Shown: one piece after another, positions 37,875 through 41,393 of the stretch
How the letters are laid out: every line of letters starts with the position of its first letter
How positions within the stretch are numbered: the stretch's first letter is position 1
IMG/VR virus record: IMGVR_UViG_3300035670_000501
Location: 1-41,393 of that record
From: a virus
Length of the DNA: 41,393 nt
Direction: 5' to 3' (one strand)
The notes under the pieces: generated by a model
Told to the model about the DNA's origin: nothing
Database searches by the model: none
The model's input: only the letters and a program-made list of their open reading frames with translations
Made by a program: the position numbers and the translations under genes

Positions 37875-38666
37875 TTAATCTTGTTTTTCCATCTCGTAAG
37901 CGTAATGTACACCTCCGTTGAATATTGAGAAAAACACTTTGAAATCTTTATCGCAATCTCTGTTTTTACTAAAATACAATGAACGCTCTAAACCATCTTT
38001 TGAACGATCAACGTTACAAAACGCATCAACCATGTGTTTCAAACGATTTGAACCAACAAAATCTCCTGATTTAGTCATTTGTTGAATGTTAATAAATGTA
38101 GTGTAGTAGTTTTTAGAGTTACCTCCTTTTTTATGTTTATCTTGTAAGTTCAAAAACCAAAACTCAGCATTACTTTCAGTTGTACGATAAGCATCTTTAT
38201 ACATTTCAAGTACTTCAGCAATTGAATCGATTGCAATTACATCATAACCTTCATCAAAAACATGCTCCATTGTTTCCTTAACATTTTCAGAGTAGTTTTT
38301 CAAAAACAATGTTTGAACACAATTAAATGAAGGCATACGTTTACAATACTTGTAATGAGCAATCTCATCCATCTCTCCACTAACAAATAATACTTTTAAA
38401 CCTTGCATAGTTAGTTTAGATAATACATCAAGTACAATTGTAGACTTACCACTACCAGGACCTCCTGCTAACATCATGTTAGTACCAGGCATTAAACCTC
38501 CTTCAGTAGAAAAAATAACATCAAGCTCAGTACCAGTAGGCATTGGTTTAAATAACTCATCACTAAAGCTTAATTCACTACCTCTAAATAATTTTACTGA
38601 GGTTGAATCGAATTCTACTACTAATTTCTGTTTTGAGGGACGACCTCTTTTAACTAAATTTTGCAT
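37875..38666 (-). CDS. RadA/RecA-like P-loop ATPase
   Basis: A 263-residue protein. A basic N-terminal segment is followed by a RecA-fold ATPase: Walker A GGPGSGKST (68-76), a FVSGEMD segment (94-100) and Walker B YDVIAIDS (Asp147). After these come a sensor-like FINIQQMTKSG (about 189-199) and a terminal basic region. This resembles the ATPase core of RadA/Sms and KaiC/DnaB-type proteins without their Zn finger or Lon-like domains. Likely roles are recombination, branch migration or helicase-like motor activity in phage replication. It has its own host-type promoter and AAGGTTATG start. Confidence 0.8.
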   Translation of the reverse strand: MQNLVKRGRPSKQKLVVEFDSTSVKLFRGSELSFSDELFKPMPTGTELDVIFSTEGGLMPGTNMMLAGGPGSGKSTIVLDVLSKLTMQGLKVLFVSGEMDEIAHYKYCKRMPSFNCVQTLFLKNYSENVKETMEHVFDEGYDVIAIDSIAEVLEMYKDAYRTTESNAEFWFLNLQDKHKKGGNSKNYYTTFINIQQMTKSGDFVGSNRLKHMVDAFCNVDRSKDGLERSLYFSKNRDCDKDFKVFFSIFNGGVHYAYEMEKQD

Positions 38667-38697
38667 AACCTTTGTTTTTAATTATCAATCTTACCTT

Positions 38698-38729
38698 GTA
38701 AATATACGAACGGAGATTCGGGATTCCAA
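38698..38729 (-). promoter_or_regulatory. host-type promoter
   Basis: TTGG, 19 bases, TATATTTAC on the minus strand, 31 bases before the RadA-like start. Confidence 0.8.
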
Positions 38730-38758
38730 ATCTCTTTGCAAAAGTTTTAAAAAAAATT

Positions 38759-39226
38759 TTAAATGTAACGTTGACCTAGAGTTTCAACTGCTTTTTTAGC
38801 TTCATCAAGTGAAATTTGAAAAAATTCTCTATGGTTATTTACTCGATATGACTCAAGATATTTATGAACTTCACCTTCAAGTTGTTCACCATTATAGCAA
38901 TGAAAAGCCCATTCTACTTTATAAGGTAAAACAACACCCGTAGCATTAGAAATTTGCCTAGCTCTTTCTTCGGGTTGGTTTTTAGTATAACCAATTTTAA
39001 GCATAGCAGGAAGAGTAGGATTTGAAAGAACATAAACCCAAGAATCAAAATCTCCTTCTCTATTAGCATACATATTTTTCTTACGAGCAGTATAATAAGT
39101 CACTTTATCCCATTCATCTTCTATAGGAGTAAAAGTATAAAAAGCAGCATTCCCAAACCCCCCAGAATAATCCTCAACACAAGGAATATATTGTTTAGCT
39201 TCTTCTTCAGTTATTCTTTTAATCAT
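38759..39226 (-). CDS. T5orf172/GIY-YIG-related protein
   Basis: A 155-residue protein. Residues 62-145 match the T5orf172 (MUG113-like) subfamily of GIY-YIG domains: WVYVLSNPTLPAMLKIGYTK, then ERARQISNATGVVLPY, a Glu in GEVHKYLESYRV and a terminal REFFQISLDEAKKAV. Family members are predicted DNA-binding or nuclease proteins of phages. The N-terminal 60 residues (with GGFGNAAFYTFTPIEDEWD) are not recognised. No clear promoter lies in the 85 bases upstream. Confidence 0.75.
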   Translation of the reverse strand: MIKRITEEEAKQYIPCVEDYSGGFGNAAFYTFTPIEDEWDKVTYYTARKKNMYANREGDFDSWVYVLSNPTLPAMLKIGYTKNQPEERARQISNATGVVLPYKVEWAFHCYNGEQLEGEVHKYLESYRVNNHREFFQISLDEAKKAVETLGQRYI

Positions 39227-39311
39227 ATTATAAAAATTTCAGTGCGCAAACCTTTCTTAACTACAAATAATACATCTATCCGTATATACGATAAACTAGC
39301 AATTTTATTTA

Positions 39312-39734
39312 CTACAAATTAAACCCATCAACAATACTAGTAGTGGATTTACTATCTCGGGAAACGTAAATAATTTTTTTGATAAATTGGGAACCAATTA
39401 TAGGTTTGCCACGATAATCGTCACCTATAACCATAAAATCCGGCATTATAGTGCTTATATGCGATTCAAGCTCATCATTCGATGCGAATGGTAAAACATG
39501 ATCTATATACTTTATAGACGAAAGCATTAAAATACGATCTTGGAGAGAATTAATTGGACGTGTAGGACCTTTATAGGAGGAAATACGATCATCAGTATCA
39601 ATACCAATCCAGACATGACCTTGAGAACCAGCTAACATACGTGCGATACGGAAAAGTTTGATATGCCCCGTATGGAGCACATCAAACGAACCGTTAAGCC
39701 AAACTTGATTGCTCTTAAGCGGTAACATATTCAA
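39312..39734 (-). CDS. cytidylyltransferase-like enzyme (HIGH superfamily)
   Basis: A 140-residue single-domain nucleotidyltransferase. VWLNGSFDVLHTGH (about 11-24) contains the HxGH signature; IGDDYRG (103-109) and STTSI (130-134) are the later nucleotide-binding motifs. The size and motifs match glycerol-3-phosphate cytidylyltransferase/RfaE-C-type enzymes, which transfer CMP or AMP to a phosphorylated sugar, polyol or cofactor precursor. It overlaps the second DUF932-like gene by 20 bases. With the nucleotidyltransferase-zincin fusion, this is the second such enzyme in the window. The substrate is unknown. Confidence 0.8.
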   Translation of the reverse strand: MNMLPLKSNQVWLNGSFDVLHTGHIKLFRIARMLAGSQGHVWIGIDTDDRISSYKGPTRPINSLQDRILMLSSIKYIDHVLPFASNDELESHISTIMPDFMVIGDDYRGKPIIGSQFIKKIIYVSRDSKSTTSIVDGFNL

Positions 39735-40509
39735 GAGCTAAATCATACAATCTCTCGTTGATAACCAAGTCTTGTTTAAAGTTCTTGATTTTACGGGCCT
39801 TACGAGACTTAACACCGTACTTGTAGTTGAACATACCGTGGATCACTTTCTCCTGAATCACGTTATATACACTCCACAAGTCATTTCCACGATCCTCGGA
39901 ACGTGTTGGGGTAAGGAGATCTTGGAAATCGATCTGGATATTATCTAAATCGCCGAGGCGAACTTCTAAGGCTTTCTTTGCAAAATCGAGGGCCTGTTCT
40001 TGGCTCAATTCTACTTGGCGGAACTTGTTCAATGACTCAACAGTCAAAGGCAATTTTTCAACCATTGCTTTGATTGTATCTTGTAACTCTTCAAATGAGT
40101 AACCGTAGTGACGGATTTTCATGTTTTCAAACTCACGGGAAGAAACAACCAAACCATTTTCACAAACCATACGGAACAAACCGGCTGTGAAGGTAAATGC
40201 ATTTTTACCGTCATGTGAATTTGTCAATAGGATTTGTGGGAAAACGTTGTCACCATCCTCTGCGGTGATCTGGATATCATTGTTACGGAACACAACTAGG
40301 TGTTTTTGGTAACCATCGCCTTTACGGGCTTTAACTTGTTTAGCATCAACTACTCCCCAACCCAACAACTGCATGTCGTCGATGATTTTTTCGGTTGAAA
40401 TGTGAGCATACTTTTCACTTGTTCCCGGAGCACCTTGTGCTGTGAAAATTGAATTTGCTAATTGGCGGATTTCGCTTTTTGTTCTAAACTCTTGATTTAA
40501 ATTTAACAT
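39715..40509 (-). CDS. DUF932-like protein, second copy
   Basis: A 264-residue DUF932-type protein. KHLVVFRN, ILLTNSHDGKNAFTFTAG and LFRMVCENGLVVS form a near-consensus family core. The terminal section shares the RGNDLWSVYNVIQEKV pattern with the copy at 36966-37727. The two are clearly homologous but divergent outside the core. It is first in its unit, with an AAGGTTATG start and a host-type promoter at 40559-40590, so it is probably abundant early. The function of the family is not established. Confidence 0.8.
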   Translation of the reverse strand: MLNLNQEFRTKSEIRQLANSIFTAQGAPGTSEKYAHISTEKIIDDMQLLGWGVVDAKQVKARKGDGYQKHLVVFRNNDIQITAEDGDNVFPQILLTNSHDGKNAFTFTAGLFRMVCENGLVVSSREFENMKIRHYGYSFEELQDTIKAMVEKLPLTVESLNKFRQVELSQEQALDFAKKALEVRLGDLDNIQIDFQDLLTPTRSEDRGNDLWSVYNVIQEKVIHGMFNYKYGVKSRKARKIKNFKQDLVINERLYDLALEYVTA

Positions 40510-40558
40510 AACCTTGATTTTTGTTTTTTAATTAATTATTTATCTTTCTTATTACATG

Positions 40559-40590
40559 GTAAATATACGAACCGGATCTCGGGATTCCAA
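40559..40590 (-). promoter_or_regulatory. host-type promoter
   Basis: TTGG, 19 bases, TATATTTAC on the minus strand, about 50 bases before the DUF932-like start. Confidence 0.8.
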
Positions 40591-40608
40591 GCTTCCTGTG
40601 CAAAGTCT

Positions 40609-40887
40609 TTAAAGACTTTCATCTTCTTCATCATCTTCTTCATGACTTGGAATAGTACCATTCTTTTTTAATATATCAAATAGTAACCATGCTGCTGCTT
40701 CCATTTCTGGAGATGAGGGTTCATCTTCCCAACCTAAATCCATTAATTCGGATTCAATCTCAAACATGTCTTTTTCAATAGTTGATTTCCAAAAATTCTC
40801 ATCGGTAATATACGTGTCACCATACATTACTACTGCCATCTCAATCAATACTGATCTTTGTTCTAATAGTTCTTCTATTCTATTCAT
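40609..40887 (-). CDS. small acidic hypothetical protein
   Basis: A 92-residue acidic, helical protein ending in an Asp/Glu run (HEEDDEEDES). Aromatic residues cluster in ENFWKSTIEKDMFEIE and EAAAWLLFDIL. It has no known motif. Its ATG overlaps the stop of the upstream 48-residue gene (ATGA), indicating coupled translation. The acidic tail could mimic DNA or bind a host protein, but this is speculation. Confidence 0.6.
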   Translation of the reverse strand: MNRIEELLEQRSVLIEMAVVMYGDTYITDENFWKSTIEKDMFEIESELMDLGWEDEPSSPEMEAAAWLLFDILKKNGTIPSHEEDDEEDESL

Positions 40888-41030
40888 TTTACTTTTGTTA
40901 ATGTTGCTACTTTTACAATATAACGGTACTTATCGTTTTGAATAGCACACGTATTATCACCTTCTTTATACCAAACCAAAGTCCATTCTCCGGGATGTGT
41001 GGTGCAAGTTACTTTATCTCCTTCTTTCAT
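40884..41030 (-). CDS. 48-residue small protein
   Basis: A 48-codon minus-strand frame from ATG 41030 to TGA 40884, below usual ORF cut-offs. The product (MKEGDKVTCTTHPGEWTLVW, then basic and beta-prone) looks like a compact SH3-like barrel. It starts one base after the stop of the upstream gene and ends in an ATGA overlap with the next, so spacing strongly supports it. The function is unknown. Confidence 0.6.
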   Translation of the reverse strand: MKEGDKVTCTTHPGEWTLVWYKEGDNTCAIQNDKYRYIVKVATLTKVK

Positions 41031-41031
41031 G

Positions 41032-41393
41032 TTATTTCATTTCAAAACCAACCCATACTGAACGGTACAAACCATTCCATTTTTCATCACCATTGCCAAA
41101 CAACACTCCGTTTACTACTGCAACAGCATGACCTTGAACGATCAATACAAAACGACCAACTGGATGAGCTTCCATGAATGACTTTAATGTGTATCCTGTT
41201 GGTTTTTTATATTTTCTATTTACTAATACTTTATCACTACCAAACGCTGTTTTCATAAATGCTTTTGATGGGTGAGTACCAATAAAACTAATTTTCAATC
41301 CGTTTTTAGTAGTACCAATAACGTTTTTAGCATAAGCATTAACGTATGTACCTCTACGGTCTTGACGGTTCATCTTATTCTTGATATAACCAT
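41032..41393 (-). CDS. hypothetical protein with His/Asn motif, 5' end probably outside window
   Basis: The frame is open to the window edge; a start at 41373 (113 residues, MNRQDRRGTYVNAYAKNV) or further upstream is possible. The sequence FVLIVQGHAVAVVNGVLFG resembles the His...Asn half of papain-like or C39-like peptidase folds found in small phage proteins, but no upstream catalytic Cys is visible in this fragment. It precedes the 48-residue gene by one base. The role is uncertain. Confidence 0.55.
   Translation of the reverse strand, partial: GYIKNKMNRQDRRGTYVNAYAKNVIGTTKNGLKISFIGTHPSKAFMKTAFGSDKVLVNRKYKKPTGYTLKSFMEAHPVGRFVLIVQGHAVAVVNGVLFGNGDEKWNGLYRSVWVGFEMK

Noticed and set aside
1-41393. 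Reassigned stop codon or alternative genetic code
   Set aside because: Large genes read through normally with standard code and end with ordinary stops at tight gene junctions; no suppressor tRNA anticodon (CTA, TTA or TCA) was found among the tRNAs.

Overview
This window looks like the accessory and late part of an AT-rich, T4-like myovirus genome whose host is probably a Bacteroidota bacterium, perhaps a flavobacterium. The phage assignment rests on a gp25-like and a gp6-like baseplate wedge protein, a gp55-like late sigma factor, a toprim primase and a lysis cassette. The host guess rests on promoters: twelve sites read TTGG (once TAGG), then exactly 19 bases, then a TATATTTAC-like box. 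This matches the -33 TTTG / -7 TAnnTTTG consensus of the Bacteroidota primary sigma factor. Every gene lies on the minus strand, so transcription runs from high to low coordinates.

Layout in transcription order. (a) 41393-34810: small, probably early genes. They include two DUF932-like proteins, a HIGH-type cytidylyltransferase, a T5orf172-type protein, a RadA/RecA-like ATPase, a YqiA-like esterase and short orphans. Many have their own host-type promoter and start in the context AAGGTTATG. (b) 34803-29408: an RNA region with 26 tRNA or tRNA-like genes. The 23 canonical ones already cover all twenty amino acids. Among them lie a roughly 900-nt structured RNA candidate (34637-33706), a second candidate of about 300 nt (30490-30170), and several 70-130-nt structured inserts between tRNAs. 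Two of these inserts are closed by perfect 11-bp helices. Only three protein genes sit here: an RNase H-like protein, a small membrane protein and a 49-residue lipoprotein. (c) 29316-26470: a lysis cassette with small membrane proteins, a spanin-like overlapping pair, a holin candidate, a GH19 endolysin and an L,D-transpeptidase-like protein, ending in a strong terminator. (d) 26432-23947: a small operon with an HD phosphohydrolase and the late sigma factor, read from a host-type promoter. (e) 23912-8604: virion genes for baseplate and tail, including a 1627-residue protein. (f) 8584-6060: a GIY-YIG nuclease, primase, PD-(D/E)XK nuclease and a small gene. (g) 6043-1: a tightly overlapping operon with a P-loop kinase, a nucleotidyltransferase-zincin fusion, a HAD phosphatase, a zinc-ribbon protein, a membrane GAF-like protein and an acidic protein that runs off the window.

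The regulatory logic inferred is that host RNA polymerase reads the TTGG-N19-TATATTTAC promoters. One of these expresses the gp55-like sigma. That sigma may then read a second motif, ATATTTATAAC, which occurs five times exactly and several times in near-exact form just upstream of virion, lysis and operon-leading genes. The most unusual material is the RNA region: a complete tRNA set interleaved with several apparently undescribed structured RNAs.
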